The translations under genes and the position numbers were made by a program. This document shows positions 11,469 through 20,674 of a stretch of 64,000 nucleotides of DNA, piece by piece. Position 1 is the first letter of the stretch, and each line of letters opens with the position of its first letter. The stretch spans positions 1 to 64,000 of the forward strand of contig JAFRAC010000013.1 in assembly GCA_017405595.1 (NCBI GenBank), read 5' to 3'. The notes under the pieces are model-generated. The model worked only from the letters and a program-made list of their open reading frames with translations, ran no database searches and was not told where the DNA came from. The DNA is from Thermoguttaceae bacterium. Its GTDB lineage: Bacteria > Planctomycetota > Planctomycetia > Pirellulales > Thermoguttaceae.

Positions 11469-12557
11469 TTACTCAATCAAATCGAAAACGCGGATGCTGG
11501 TCGGGGTCACGTAGCAGTCGTCCCCCGGTTCAAGGCTGAGGCGGTCGCGGTCGTAATGACTGATTTCCGCAACCAGATTTTCGTTGTTTTCGGAATGAAG
11601 GTCAACCCGCACATGCGCGCCGGCGGAATGAATCCGGTCGATCGTCGCCGGCAGGCAGAGGCGCCCTTCGATCGGTTTGCGTACAATCTCCAAGTCGTGG
11701 GGACGGACGAAAATCGCCGCGGCGCCGTCTTCGGTCCAGTTCGACCGGCTCAGCACCATCTCGGCGGCGCGTCCGCGGTGTTCGCCGATCCGCACCTGCC
11801 CTTCCCCCGCCATCCGGCCCCGGAACTGGTTGACCTGTCCGAGGAAGTTCATCACAAAAGCGGTTGCGGGCTGATGAAACACATGGTCGGGAGTGTCGAA
11901 CTGCTCGATCATGCCGTTGTTCATGACCGCCACGCGGTCGGCCAGTTCCAGCGCTTCGTCCTGGTCGTGCGTCACGAAAACGCTTGTCAGGTGGATTTCG
12001 TCGTGCAGGCGGCGGAGCCAGCCGCGCAGTTCCATGCGCACTTTGGCGTCGAGCGCGCCGAACGGCTCGTCCAGAAGGAGGACTTGCGGTTCGACCGCCA
12101 GGGCGCGCGCCAGCGCGACCCGCTGCCGCTGACCCCCCGAAAGCTGGGAAGGATAGCGGTGCGCCAGGTTGTCGAGCTGGATCATGTGCAAAAGCTTCAT
12201 GACTTTCTCGCGGATCCGGTCTTTCGAAAGGCGCACCTTGCGCGGCTTGACCGTCAGGCCGAAGGCGATATTGTCGTAGACGCTCATGTGGCGGAAGAGC
12301 GCGTAATGCTGAAACACAAAGCCGACGCCGCGGTCGCGGATCCGCTGGTTTCCGACATCCTGCCCGCTGAAGAAGATCGGCCCGCTCACCGGATCGGGGA
12401 CTTCCAGGCCGGCGATAATCCGCAGAAGGGTGGTTTTCCCCGAACCGCTCGGCCCCAGAAGAGCGACCAGCTCGCCGGTATTGATTCGGATACTGACATC
12501 GTTGAGCGCCTTAAACGTTCCGAATGATTTGACAATGTGGCGGACTTCAATGCTCAT
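11469..12557 (-). CDS. cysA: Sulfate/thiosulfate ABC transporter ATP-binding protein
   Basis: Cytoplasmic ATPase that powers sulfate uptake, 362 residues. It has Walker A (GPSGSGKTT), the Q-loop, the ABC signature [14 protein letters not shown], Walker [12 protein letters not shown] and a switch His in [13 protein letters not shown]-like C-terminal domain of about 110 residues follows, as in CysA and PotA. I start at MSIEVRHIV (12557): this is where the family begins and it leaves a 25-base gap to cysW, while the longer frame to 12623 would overlap cysW by 41 bases. It is fourth in the binding protein-permease-permease-ATPase operon. Confidence 0.93.
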   Translation of the reverse strand: MSIEVRHIVKSFGTFKALNDVSIRINTGELVALLGPSGSGKTTLLRIIAGLEVPDPVSGPIFFSGQDVGNQRIRDRGVGFVFQHYALFRHMSVYDNIAFGLTVKPRKVRLSKDRIREKVMKLLHMIQLDNLAHRYPSQLSGGQRQRVALARALAVEPQVLLLDEPFGALDAKVRMELRGWLRRLHDEIHLTSVFVTHDQDEALELADRVAVMNNGMIEQFDTPDHVFHQPATAFVMNFLGQVNQFRGRMAGEGQVRIGEHRGRAAEMVLSRSNWTEDGAAAIFVRPHDLEIVRKPIEGRLCLPATIDRIHSAGAHVRVDLHSENNENLVAEISHYDRDRLSLEPGDDCYVTPTSIRVFDLIE

Positions 12558-12582
12558 TCTTCTAACCCCATTCCTTCGACGG

Positions 12583-13467
12583 TCAAGTCTCGTTTTCGGC
12601 GGCCGACATTTTCCATTCGACAAAGCACTTTAAAATCAACGTTAAGATGGCCATCAGCGCCAGAAGCGTCGCCACGGCAAACGGCGCCGCCGGATCGGCA
12701 TAACCCTGGTAGAGGGCGTTGATATGCAAGGGAAGCGTGTTCGTTTTCGGCGAGTTGCCGACCACGACCATGACCGCGCCGAACTCGCCCATCGCGCGGG
12801 CGTTGCAGAGGATGACCCCGTAAAGGAGCGCCCAGCGGATGTTCGGAAGGGTGACGCGCCAGAAGATGTGCCAGCCGCGCGCCCCGAGAACCCGGGCGGC
12901 CTGTTCCTCTTCGGTTCCCTGCGCCTGAATGACGGGAAGGACCTCGCGCACGACAAAGGGGAACGTGACGAAGATGGTCACAATGACCACGCTCGGCGCC
13001 GCGTAGAGGATCCGGATGCCGTGATCGCGGAACCACCCCCCCAGCGGGGAAGCGGTGCCGAAAAGGAAAATGAAGAGCAGGCCGGCGATCACCGGCGAGA
13101 TGGCGAACGGGATGTCGATGAGGGAAACCAGAATGCTTTTCCCCCGGAACTGGAATTTGCCGATACACCACGCCGCGCAGAGCCCGAAAATCAGGTTTGC
13201 GGGAACCGAAATACAGGTGGCCAGAAGCGTCATCCGCAGCGCGCTCATCGCCGCGCGGTCCGAAATGGCGCGGAAGAAGAACGCGGCGCCGCTTTTGAAC
13301 GCTTCGTAAAAAATGGAAACCAGCGGCACAAAGAGGAAAAGCGACATGAAGATCACCGAAACGGCAATCAGAAGAATCCGCACGCTCCGCGGTTCGGTGG
13401 TCGACCGCAGAACCGATTTGCGGTGGGCGTTGTAAGCGCGGATAATCTGCCGTTCCTGCTCGGTCAT
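12583..13467 (-). CDS. cysW: Sulfate ABC transporter permease subunit CysW
   Basis: Inner-membrane permease of 294 residues with about six helices. The cytoplasmic EAA loop is clear in [19 protein letters not shown]. The segment [12 protein letters not shown] and the final helix match CysW. It pairs with CysT to form the sulfate channel driven by CysA. It begins 11 bases after the cysT stop. The first 25 residues ([15 protein letters not shown]) are hydrophilic and basic, as expected on the cytoplasmic side. Confidence 0.92.
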   Translation of the reverse strand: MTEQERQIIRAYNAHRKSVLRSTTEPRSVRILLIAVSVIFMSLFLFVPLVSIFYEAFKSGAAFFFRAISDRAAMSALRMTLLATCISVPANLIFGLCAAWCIGKFQFRGKSILVSLIDIPFAISPVIAGLLFIFLFGTASPLGGWFRDHGIRILYAAPSVVIVTIFVTFPFVVREVLPVIQAQGTEEEQAARVLGARGWHIFWRVTLPNIRWALLYGVILCNARAMGEFGAVMVVVGNSPKTNTLPLHINALYQGYADPAAPFAVATLLALMAILTLILKCFVEWKMSAAENET

Positions 13468-13478
13468 CGGACGCCCCC

Positions 13479-14357
13479 TTAATTGGCCAGCGCAAACCGG
13501 CGGTTTGCCCAGATTTGAATGAGGTTGATCGCCAGCAGAATGCCGAACGAAACGGCGAGCATCACCAGCGCGACCGCCGAGGCGGGAACCTGACCGTTCT
13601 CCTCATAAAGTTTCGAGAGGATCACGCTCGACATGATTTCGGTTTTGCCGGGAATCATCCCGCCGATGAAAAGGACGGAACCGTATTCCCCGACCGCGCG
13701 GGCGAACGCCATCGCGAAACCGGTGATCAGCGCGGGGGAAAGGGTCGGAAAGATGACGCGGCAGAAGGTCTGCCGGCGGTTGGCGCCCAGACTCGCCGAC
13801 ACCTCTTCCAGTTCGCGGTCGATATCGGCGATCGCCGGCTGCAGGGTGCGGATCACGAAAGGGAGTCCGATAAAGATCAGCGCGAGTGTGACGCCGATCG
13901 GCGTTCCCCGGATCGGAATCGGCAGAAACTGGCCGATCCACCCCTTTTCGGAGTAGATCTGCGCCAGCGCGATCCCCGAGACGGCGGTCGGCAGCGCGAA
14001 GGGCAGGTCGACCATCATGTCGAGGATACGCCGCCCGATAAACCGGTAGCGCACCAGCACCCACGCGACGATGAACCCCATGACCGCGTTGACAAGCGCG
14101 GCGGCCAGCGAGGCGCTGAAGGTCAGTTTAAACGATTTGGCGACAAGGTCGTTCTGCATGATGTGGCAGAAATCGGCGGCCGTCAGATGACGTGTGGCAA
14201 GAAAAAGGCCCGACAGAGGAATCAGCACGACAAGGCTCAGGTAGGTAACCGTGAGCCCCATCGTCAGCTTAAAGCCGGGCAGGACCGACCGCTCGACCAG
14301 CTTAAAGCCGGGCGGGACGAGGGAAACGAATTTCTTTTTCCCGCTCAGGTTCGACAT
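13479..14357 (-). CDS. cysT: Sulfate ABC transporter permease subunit CysT (CysU)
   Basis: Inner-membrane permease of 292 residues, partner of CysW. The N-terminus carries a short cytoplasmic segment, then LPGFKLTMGLTVTYL as TM1, the usual CysT start. The PFALPTAVSGIAL core and the EAA loop SASLGANRRQTFCRVIFPTL are characteristic. It begins 5 bases after the stop of the substrate-binding gene, so translation is likely coupled. No truncation or missing motif was seen. Confidence 0.92.
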   Translation of the reverse strand: MSNLSGKKKFVSLVPPGFKLVERSVLPGFKLTMGLTVTYLSLVVLIPLSGLFLATRHLTAADFCHIMQNDLVAKSFKLTFSASLAAALVNAVMGFIVAWVLVRYRFIGRRILDMMVDLPFALPTAVSGIALAQIYSEKGWIGQFLPIPIRGTPIGVTLALIFIGLPFVIRTLQPAIADIDRELEEVSASLGANRRQTFCRVIFPTLSPALITGFAMAFARAVGEYGSVLFIGGMIPGKTEIMSSVILSKLYEENGQVPASAVALVMLAVSFGILLAINLIQIWANRRFALAN

Positions 14358-14362
14358 TGCGC

Positions 14363-15472
14363 TCAGTTCCCGCTGATTTCGGTCAGCATTTGATCAAAGA
14401 GACCGTCGGAATTGAAGTGTTTCCGCTGCGCGGCAAGCCATCCGCCGAAAGCGTCATCGACGGAAAAGAAGCGGACTTCGGGAAACTGATCGCGGTTCTT
14501 CGCCATCACGTCGGGGTCGATCGGGCGGTAATGGTTCCTGGCGATCACTTCCTGCCCTTCCGGCTCGTAGAGGTAGTTCAGGTATGCGGTGGCGATTTCG
14601 CGCGAACCGCGGCGGTCGACCACCGCGTCGACGATCGCGACCGGCGGCTCGCACTTGATGCTGACTTCGGGAACAATAATTTCAAATTCCCCTTCGGCCA
14701 TCTGCTGCGAAAGGATCGCTTCGTTTTCCCAGGCCAGGAAGGCGTCGCCGTGGCCCCGTTTGACGAAATCGTCGGTCGCGTCGCGGGCGCCGGTCGGCAT
14801 CCCCTGCGCGACGGCGTTCGCGAAAATCTTTTTCGTGAACTCGTAGGCGGTCTTTTCGGCCTCGGCGACCCGTTCGGCGTTTTCGGGAACCGCAATCGCG
14901 TCGATTCCGCCCAAATCGGCGAGTTCCTTATCGAGGGCGTAACCCCAAATCGCGAGGTAGTTCCAGCGGGCGCCGCCGCTCGTTTTCGGGTTCGGCGTCA
15001 CAACCTGCACGCCGTCTTTCGCCAGATCGTCCCAGTTATGGATATTCTTGGGGTTCCCTTTGCGGACCATGATCACAATGGTCGAGATATACGGGCAGCT
15101 GTTGTTCGGGAACTGCTTCTGCCAGTCGGGGGAAAGGAGCCCCGGTCGGCCGTCGCGCTCTACGGCGATATCGTCGATATCGAACGCCAGCGCCAGCGTG
15201 ACGACATCGGCTTCTTTCCCTCCGTCGCGTACCGCGCGCGACTGGGCGCCGCTGCCGGCGTGGGTATCTTCGACCGTAATCTTTTCGCCGGTCATCTCGA
15301 ACCAGTGCTTTTCGAAAACGCGGCCGTACTCGGCATAGAGTTCCCGAGTCGGATCGTACGAAACGTTGCAGATTTCGGTAACTTTACCGCCGCCGCTCTT
15401 TTTTCCGCAACCGGGAAGAAACAGTGCGGCGCACAGGAAGAGAAGAAGAACAAACCGGTATCTTTTTTTCAT
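14363..15472 (-). CDS. Sulfate-binding lipoprotein of the ABC transporter
   Basis: Substrate-binding protein of the CysP/Sbp family, 369 residues, delivering sulfate to CysTW. I start at MKKRYRFVLL: this gives a lipoprotein signal with lipobox LFLPGC, so C22 would be acylated and the protein anchored. The longer frame up to 15607 has no signal peptide. Family landmarks are EICNVSYDPTRELYAEYG, HAGSGAQSRAV, NPKTSGGARWNYLAIWGYA and a C-terminal LYEPEGQEVIARNHYRP. It is the first gene of the operon, behind a strong promoter at 15579-15607. Confidence 0.92.
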   Translation of the reverse strand: MKKRYRFVLLLFLCAALFLPGCGKKSGGGKVTEICNVSYDPTRELYAEYGRVFEKHWFEMTGEKITVEDTHAGSGAQSRAVRDGGKEADVVTLALAFDIDDIAVERDGRPGLLSPDWQKQFPNNSCPYISTIVIMVRKGNPKNIHNWDDLAKDGVQVVTPNPKTSGGARWNYLAIWGYALDKELADLGGIDAIAVPENAERVAEAEKTAYEFTKKIFANAVAQGMPTGARDATDDFVKRGHGDAFLAWENEAILSQQMAEGEFEIIVPEVSIKCEPPVAIVDAVVDRRGSREIATAYLNYLYEPEGQEVIARNHYRPIDPDVMAKNRDQFPEVRFFSVDDAFGGWLAAQRKHFNSDGLFDQMLTEISGN

Positions 15473-15507
15473 CGAATGACCATCCCTGGATATTTCGCGC
15501 CGGGGGA

Positions 15508-15540
15508 ACCGGCTGTTCCGGCCCCCGACGGCAAATCGGA
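15508..15540 (-). promoter_or_regulatory. Long hairpin in the 5' leader of the sulfate operon
   Basis: Between the promoter and the start codon lies a self-complementary stretch (arms ccggggg/cccccgg with an inner partly paired segment). It resembles no riboswitch I know. It could stabilise the leader or attenuate expression. Confidence 0.35.
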
Positions 15541-15578
15541 AAGACAACAGGACCGCGCACCCTGCACAGCCTGCCCGG

Positions 15579-15607
15579 ATTTTACCTATTTTTTCGATTT
15601 TGGACAA
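15579..15607 (-). promoter_or_regulatory. Sigma-70-type promoter for the sulfate operon
   Basis: Minus strand: -35 TTGTCC, 17-bp spacer, -10 TAAAAT, about 107 bases before the lipoprotein start and just after der. Confidence 0.65.
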
Positions 15608-15640
15608 GGTGAAACTCCCCGGAACAGGGAGAATCCGCCG

Positions 15641-17065
15641 TTACGATTTGCGGACCGCGTCGATTTCGTCTTTGGTGTCCTTCTCTTCGCGTTTGCGGAA
15701 AACCAGGCGGATCGGCACCTCGCCGATCGGCAGTTCATCGCGCAGAACGCTCAAAAGGAACCGGCGCCAGTTGGCGGCAAAAGCGTCGGGCATATTGCAG
15801 AAGAGGATGATCGTCGGCGGCGCGATATCGGCCTGAACCGCGTAGTAGATTTTCGGTTTCCGGTGGTAGAAGAGCGGGGGCGGGTTGTAGTCCATCGCCG
15901 CGGTGATGATCTTGTTCAGCCGGGCGGTCGGAATCCGCATGCGGTACTGCCGCTGCAGAATCTGGGCGTGGCGCAGAAGGCGGTCGGCGTTCTTCCCGGT
16001 CATCCCGGTAATGAAGGCGATCGGAACATGCCAGCACTGGCCGAACGTTTCGCGCAGGTAATCGCCCCAGCGCGAGGTGGGCATGTGGGGCGCCATCAGG
16101 TCCCATTTGTTCACCACAAAGATGACCGGGCGCATATGCTCTTCGATCAGGTTGACCAGCTGTTTGTCCATCTTGCTGATCCGCTGCGAGCAGTCGAAGA
16201 ACATCAGAACCACATCGGCGCGGCGGATCGAGCGTTTGGCGCGGGTCAGACTGTAGAAATCCAGGTCGGAACCGATACTCTTCCCCCGCATGAAGCCGGG
16301 CGTATCGATGGCGGTCACCATCTGGCCGTTCCACTCGAAACGGACGTCGATGCAGTCGCGCGTCGTGCCGGGCACGCTGCTGGCGATCACGCGTTCCTGC
16401 TTCACAAGCGTGTTGACGAACGTGCTCTTGCCGACGTTGCGCCGGCCGACAATCGCGATCTTCATGACCGAAGACTCGGCGCTTTCGCCCCGGTCTTCAA
16501 AGGCGGCGGGGGGAATCAGCCGTTCGAGTTCCTCGGTCAGGCGGACACGCCCGATCTTCTGCTTGGCGCTGATCTTGATCATGTCCCAGCCGAAAACGCG
16601 AAACTCTTCGGCGTTCTTTTCCTGCTTTTCGTCGTCCGACTTGTTGACCGCCAGAAGGATCGGTATCGAAAGAGGGCGGAGCCTTTCGGCGATCATCTCG
16701 TCGAGGGGGGCGATCCCCGTACGCGCGTCGGTCACGAAAAGGATCAGGTCGGCCGATTCGAGCGCCAGCCTGATCTGCGCTTCCACGTCCTCGGAAAGGT
16801 CGTCTTTGTCGACGATCCCGATCCCGCCGGTATCGATCAGCTCGATATACCGGGGCGCGGGAGTCTCTTCCGGTTCCCCCTCTCCGGCCGCGGGTTCGGG
16901 GAGCGCGCCGTCTTCGGCGTCCAGGGGAAGGAGCGCCGAAACGCGGTCGCGGGTCACGCCGGCCGCCGAATCGACGATCGAAATCTTCTCGCCGATCAGC
17001 CAGTTAAAAATGCTCGATTTGCCGACGTTCGGCCGGCCGACAATCGCGACTTTCGCTATCCCCAT
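15641..17065 (-). CDS. der: Ribosome-assembly GTPase Der (EngA)
   Basis: Double-GTPase needed for 50S subunit maturation, 474 residues from MGIAKVAIVG. Domain 1 has GRPNVGKSS (P-loop), DTGGIGIVD and NKSD. Domain 2 has GRRNVGKST, DTPGFMRGK and NKWDLM. A KH-like C-terminal domain completes it. Unusual: domain 1 contains an insertion of about 20 residues (roughly 50-71), rich in Pro, Glu and Ala, between switch I and the DTGG motif, where most Der proteins are continuous. The gene follows the ketoacyl-synthase-like gene but is separated from it by a strong terminator. Confidence 0.95.
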   Translation of the reverse strand: MGIAKVAIVGRPNVGKSSIFNWLIGEKISIVDSAAGVTRDRVSALLPLDAEDGALPEPAAGEGEPEETPAPRYIELIDTGGIGIVDKDDLSEDVEAQIRLALESADLILFVTDARTGIAPLDEMIAERLRPLSIPILLAVNKSDDEKQEKNAEEFRVFGWDMIKISAKQKIGRVRLTEELERLIPPAAFEDRGESAESSVMKIAIVGRRNVGKSTFVNTLVKQERVIASSVPGTTRDCIDVRFEWNGQMVTAIDTPGFMRGKSIGSDLDFYSLTRAKRSIRRADVVLMFFDCSQRISKMDKQLVNLIEEHMRPVIFVVNKWDLMAPHMPTSRWGDYLRETFGQCWHVPIAFITGMTGKNADRLLRHAQILQRQYRMRIPTARLNKIITAAMDYNPPPLFYHRKPKIYYAVQADIAPPTIILFCNMPDAFAANWRRFLLSVLRDELPIGEVPIRLVFRKREEKDTKDEIDAVRKS

Positions 17066-17122
17066 AACAGTTTCCGCACCCGTTTGAGCGCCGGGCCCGC
17101 AAATCGTATTGCAGTCCGGCCG

Positions 17123-17164
17123 AAAAAAACGCCGCACCAAAACATCGAAAGTTTTCGTGCGGCG
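17123..17164 (-). terminator. Intrinsic terminator after the ketoacyl-synthase-like gene
   Basis: Minus strand: a stem of about 14 bp (CGCCGCACGAAAAC pairing with GTTTTGGTGCGGCG, one mismatch), a 7-base loop, then seven T. It starts 18 bases after the stop at 17182. Confidence 0.88.
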
Positions 17165-17181
17165 GGTTCAACGCGAGGGTA

Positions 17182-18456
17182 TCAGCACATTTCGAAAATG
17201 ACCGCGTCCGAACGGCCCATATTCGTCTGATTGATTTTGATAAATGTTTTCTTTTCGACCGCGCGGGGCGCCCGGACGACGTTGATCGGGCAGTCGTCGG
17301 CGATCTTCGCGCAGTTCCGCGTGGCGGGAAGCGAACCCTTTTCCATCGCCAGAAGCGAAGCGGCCAGCTCCACCGCGCCGGCGCCGCTGCCCAGATTGCC
17401 GAAATGGCCTTTGGCGGCGTAGACCGGCAGATCGCCGAGCGCCTCGGCAATTCCGGCGGCTTCGGCCCGGTCGTCTTTGAGCGTTCCCATTCCGTCGGCG
17501 TTGATGTGGTCGAGATCGTCTTTCGTCAGTCCGGCGTCTTTTAAAGCGGTGCCGATCGAAAGGGAAACCGAACCCGCCTGGGCCGCCATTTCGTAGGAGG
17601 GATCGGTCACACGCGAGAACCCGCGCAAGACTGCCAGCGGCCTGGCGCCGCGCGCTTCGGCGAACTCGCGCGTTTCCAGGACGAACGCGCCGGCCCCTTC
17701 GCCCAGGACGGTTCCGCACCGGTCGGCGTCGAACGGACGGGGAACCGAATCCGGGTCGCTCGTCCAGGGAGCGAGTTCGTACGCGGAAGCGCGGGACATG
17801 AAGGGGGGATTGGTCCGGTTGCCGCAGCCGCCGCAAACCATGACATCGGCCCGGCCGTTTTCGAGAATGATCGCCGCCTCGATGATCGACGAAAGCGCCG
17901 CCGCGCGGTCGAGCGTCGGCGAGTTGTTCGGGCCGCGGGCGTCGAGGGCAATGCCGATATGGCTACTCGGCATATTCGGCAGATATTTAAGCATCCAGAG
18001 GGGCATGATCTTTTCCATCGCAGCGCTCCCCCAGGTCGAGAAATCGTAAACCCCGTTCGACATTCCCGCCCGGAACGCGTCGGCGACTTCCGAAAGGTCG
18101 ATCCCGATCAGATCGCACCCGAAAATGACGCCGATCCGTTCAGGATCGATCGAGGGCTCGGCGCCGTCGACGCCGGTCGAAAGGCCGGTTTTGCCGAACG
18201 CCATCATGGCCGAGACGAACCCCAGCTGAATATCGCGGCTCATGACCTTGATGTTCTTTTTCGGCTTGACGAAATCTTTCGGCCGAAAATCGGGAGCCTC
18301 GGCGGTGAGCGGACGGTTCGGCGCCCCTTCGGCAACGAGGGACGAGTAACCGACGCCGCTCTTACCGGCACAGAGAGCCGCCCAGAATTCATCGGTTCCC
18401 ACGCCGATCGGAGAAATCAGGTCATAAGCGGTTAAAACGATCTCTTTTTTCATCAT
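17182..18456 (-). CDS. Beta-ketoacyl-ACP synthase homologue lacking catalytic Cys and first His
   Basis: A 424-residue thiolase-fold protein over the full KAS II (FabF-like) length. Recognisable landmarks are DLISPIGVG, ADVMVCGG, PFDADRCGTVLGEGAGAFVLE, and AKGHFGNLGSGAGAVELAASLLA with the conserved Lys349 and His351. The nucleophile region, normally TACASG, reads SPTLDRAAALS around residues 179-189, with no Cys. The first catalytic His, normally in NAHGTGT, is Asp321 (HINADGMGT). Condensation chemistry is therefore unlikely; chain-length-factor-like subunits are a known precedent for such loss. No acyl carrier protein or partner synthase gene is adjacent. It has its own promoter and terminator. 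Two ATGs are adjacent (18456, 18453). Confidence 0.85.
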   Translation of the reverse strand: MMKKEIVLTAYDLISPIGVGTDEFWAALCAGKSGVGYSSLVAEGAPNRPLTAEAPDFRPKDFVKPKKNIKVMSRDIQLGFVSAMMAFGKTGLSTGVDGAEPSIDPERIGVIFGCDLIGIDLSEVADAFRAGMSNGVYDFSTWGSAAMEKIMPLWMLKYLPNMPSSHIGIALDARGPNNSPTLDRAAALSSIIEAAIILENGRADVMVCGGCGNRTNPPFMSRASAYELAPWTSDPDSVPRPFDADRCGTVLGEGAGAFVLETREFAEARGARPLAVLRGFSRVTDPSYEMAAQAGSVSLSIGTALKDAGLTKDDLDHINADGMGTLKDDRAEAAGIAEALGDLPVYAAKGHFGNLGSGAGAVELAASLLAMEKGSLPATRNCAKIADDCPINVVRAPRAVEKKTFIKINQTNMGRSDAVIFEMC

Positions 18457-18534
18457 GCTTGTTCAGTGAAGGTTGATTTTAGAGGTTTATCGCGCGCCGA
18501 AATCCGCGGCGGATCATGCGCCGCGCGGCGCCTT

Positions 18535-18563
18535 ATTTTACATATTTGCCTTATCTTATCCAA
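18535..18563 (-). promoter_or_regulatory. Sigma-70-type promoter for the ketoacyl-synthase-like gene
   Basis: Minus strand: -35 TTGGAT, 17-bp spacer, -10 TAAAAT. The leader of about 70 bases includes a GC palindrome (gcgccgcgcggcgc) just after the -10 box. Confidence 0.65.
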
Positions 18564-18569
18564 TACCGA

Positions 18570-19220
18570 TTATCGGCTTTCGCTCTTCAGAACGGGGAGC
18601 CGGGCCTTGACTTCGCGCCGGATGAGGGCGGCGATTTCGTCGGGCGAACCGTCGGCATCGATCATAACCGTCCCCCCCCGGCCGGCGGCGGCGAGAAAGC
18701 GGAGAGCCTCGCGGTAGCCCGATTCCACCTTTTTGTGGAATTCGAGGCCCTTCTTCTCGATCCGGTCGAGCGGACGGGCCAGACGCAAGCGCGCCGCCTC
18801 GGCCGAAATGTCGAGGAGGATCGTCAGGTCGGGGAACCGTCCCTGAACGGCGACCTCGCCGACACGCATGATCTCTTCGAGCGCCAGCCCGCCGGCGATC
18901 CCCTGGTAAACGAGGGTCGAAAGGAGGAAACGGTCGGCAATCACGATTTTCCCCTCTTCGAGCGCGGGAAGGATATTCTCGCTGATCATCTCGGCGCGCG
19001 CCGCCATGAAGAGGAGCATTTCGCTCTGGGGCGCGATCGGAATCTCTTCGCGGTTTAAGAGGATTTCGCGCACGGCTTCCCCCAGCCGGGTCGTTCCCGG
19101 ATCGCGGCAGAGGAAAACGGAATACCCCTCCGCTTCAAGCGAATCGCGGAGTTTCGCCGCCTGATGCGATTTGCCGGCGCCGTCGCCGCCGTCGATGGTG
19201 ATGAAAAAACCGCTGTTCAT
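18570..19220 (-). CDS. tmk: Thymidylate kinase
   Basis: Phosphorylates dTMP to dTDP, 216 residues. The P-loop is GGDGAGKS, the DR motif lies in IADRFLLSTLVYQG, and the lid region contains RLARPLDRIEKKG. I take the ATG at 19220 (MNSGFFITIDG) because GGAAAGAG lies 4 bases upstream; the longer frame begins with TTG inside that site. It stands upstream of the ketoacyl-synthase-like gene on the same strand, but the latter has its own promoter. Confidence 0.94.
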   Translation of the reverse strand: MNSGFFITIDGGDGAGKSHQAAKLRDSLEAEGYSVFLCRDPGTTRLGEAVREILLNREEIPIAPQSEMLLFMAARAEMISENILPALEEGKIVIADRFLLSTLVYQGIAGGLALEEIMRVGEVAVQGRFPDLTILLDISAEAARLRLARPLDRIEKKGLEFHKKVESGYREALRFLAAAGRGGTVMIDADGSPDEIAALIRREVKARLPVLKSESR

Positions 19221-19334
19221 CCGATCTCTTTCCAAATGGGACGCTCCGCCGGCATGCCGGGGAACCTTTTCGCCGGCTCCGCCCTTTACCGGACAGACTC
19301 TCCCGTTTCGGGTTCTGTTTCTTTATCGGATACC

Positions 19335-19363
19335 ATTATTGCCGAAAACCTCATTTTCTTCAA
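19335..19363 (-). promoter_or_regulatory. Sigma-70-type promoter for tmk
   Basis: Minus strand: -35 TTGAAG, 17-bp spacer, -10 AATAAT, about 115 bases before the tmk ATG. Confidence 0.5.
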
Positions 19364-19440
19364 TTCTTCGGGAAGAAACAATGCGGCGCGCCCCCTCTTT
19401 CGTTTCGAACCGAACCGCGCTCAACCGCCTGAAACGGGAT

Positions 19441-19469
19441 TTGTTAAATTATCCGGGTTATGCTAGAAT
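19441..19469 (+). promoter_or_regulatory. Sigma-70-type promoter for the glycosyltransferase-like gene
   Basis: Plus strand: -35 TTGTTA, 17-bp spacer, -10 TAGAAT. It covers the upstream in-frame ATG at 19460, which therefore cannot be the start codon of this transcript. Confidence 0.65.
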
Positions 19470-19612
19470 TTACAGAAATTTTGCAATTTGGGTTGCCGAT
19501 AACAGACTTGGCAACGGGGGAAAGGACGCCGAAACGGGTGTCTTTTCCCCGCTCGCGATCCCCGATACCGGCTGATGACCGCCGGGGATCTCCCGTAAAC
19601 AAGGTTGAAGTT

Positions 19613-20479
19613 GTGTCTTCGCTCACCATCATCATACCGCTGCTGAAAGAAACCGAGACCGAGCTCTTCGAGGCCACCCTCGTCTCGATTCTCGAAAACC
19701 GCCCCGAAGAAGACGACATTCTCGTCGTCAACGCCGCGGGATATGAAAACTGCTACGACCTGACCCAGGAAGAGGGGGTCATCTTCTGCGGAGCCGATCC
19801 CGAAACCAAACTGATCGACGCGGTCAATATCGGGGTCCGGCATTCCGACACCCCCTACATCTGCCCCATTCTCTGCGGCTGCGCCGTCGGAGAGAACTGG
19901 GCCGATTCGGCGCTCCTTCACTTCGAAGACGCCGCGACCTCGGTGGTCATTCCCAAACTGCTCAAGACCGTATCCCCGGGCCGGGAACTTGCCTCGTTCG
20001 GCCACGCGCTGACAAGCGACGGCGTTCTCGTGCCGCTCCGTTCCGGAAAACTCCCGGCGGGGAGCCTGCCGGTTCCCGGAATGGGGGGGACCTTCTTCCG
20101 CCGCCGGCCGGTACTCGACCTGGGGCTCTTCCAGCCGGAACTCGGCGATTTCGCCCTGGCCGACATGGCCTTCCTCATCAAACAGACCGGCGGACAAATC
20201 GACTACGAGCCGGACACCGTCCTTTCGTACGACGCGGCGGCGCTCCCGGCGCTTAGCCTGTCGGCGCGCCTGACCGCCCAGGAGACGCTCTACACGCGCT
20301 GGTCCGAAGTCTGGACCGGCGCGGCTTCCGGCGCGCACAGGTTCCGCCTTTTCAAAGAAAAGCTTTTCGGCGGCGGGTCGGTCCGCCGCGCCTACGCCAA
20401 AGCGAAGGAAAAACGGGGCGTTCCGGCGCCGAACCGGCTTCTGGCCGCGGCCCGCCAGGCCGGAACACAGAAATCCTGA
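19613..20479 (+). CDS. Glycosyltransferase family 2-like protein
   Basis: About 288 residues from a GTG at 19613. The sequence opens with SLTIIIPLLKETETELFEATLVSIL, like the first beta-strand and helix of a GT-A fold, followed by DDILVVNAAGYEN. Typical DxD and ED motifs are not evident; there is ADPETKLIDAVNIGVRHS, which resembles the nucleotide-sugar-binding half. The C-terminus is basic and helical. A longer ATG start at 19460 is rejected because a good promoter covers it. No surrounding polysaccharide genes are present. It may be a degenerate or non-catalytic GT2 protein; the family assignment is moderate. Confidence 0.65.
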   Translation: MSSLTIIIPLLKETETELFEATLVSILENRPEEDDILVVNAAGYENCYDLTQEEGVIFCGADPETKLIDAVNIGVRHSDTPYICPILCGCAVGENWADSALLHFEDAATSVVIPKLLKTVSPGRELASFGHALTSDGVLVPLRSGKLPAGSLPVPGMGGTFFRRRPVLDLGLFQPELGDFALADMAFLIKQTGGQIDYEPDTVLSYDAAALPALSLSARLTAQETLYTRWSEVWTGAASGAHRFRLFKEKLFGGGSVRRAYAKAKEKRGVPAPNRLLAAARQAGTQKS

Positions 20480-20674
20480 AGCCTCTTTTCCGAACGCGCT
20501 TTCCCGCCCCGCGGGAGGTCTCCCCCCCTATTCAAAAACGCCTGTTGCGGTGTAATGAAAGGTAAGCTGCGCGCGGGGTACCGAACCCTGTTCCGCGCGG
20601 TCCACCGGTTCCGCTTCGAAAGGAAGCCGGGAACGGCCGCTTTCCCCGTTCGTTTCGAGAAAGGTCAAGAAGCT

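Noticed and set aside
14357..17230. 957-codon plus-strand open frame over the sulfate-binding protein and der
   Set aside because: Antisense shadow of two clearly identified genes; codon bias of the GC-rich third position keeps the opposite strand open.
19460..19612. ATG at 19460 as start of the glycosyltransferase-like gene
   Set aside because: The ATG lies inside the spacer of a good promoter, and the first 51 residues do not resemble the family; GTG at 19613 fits better.
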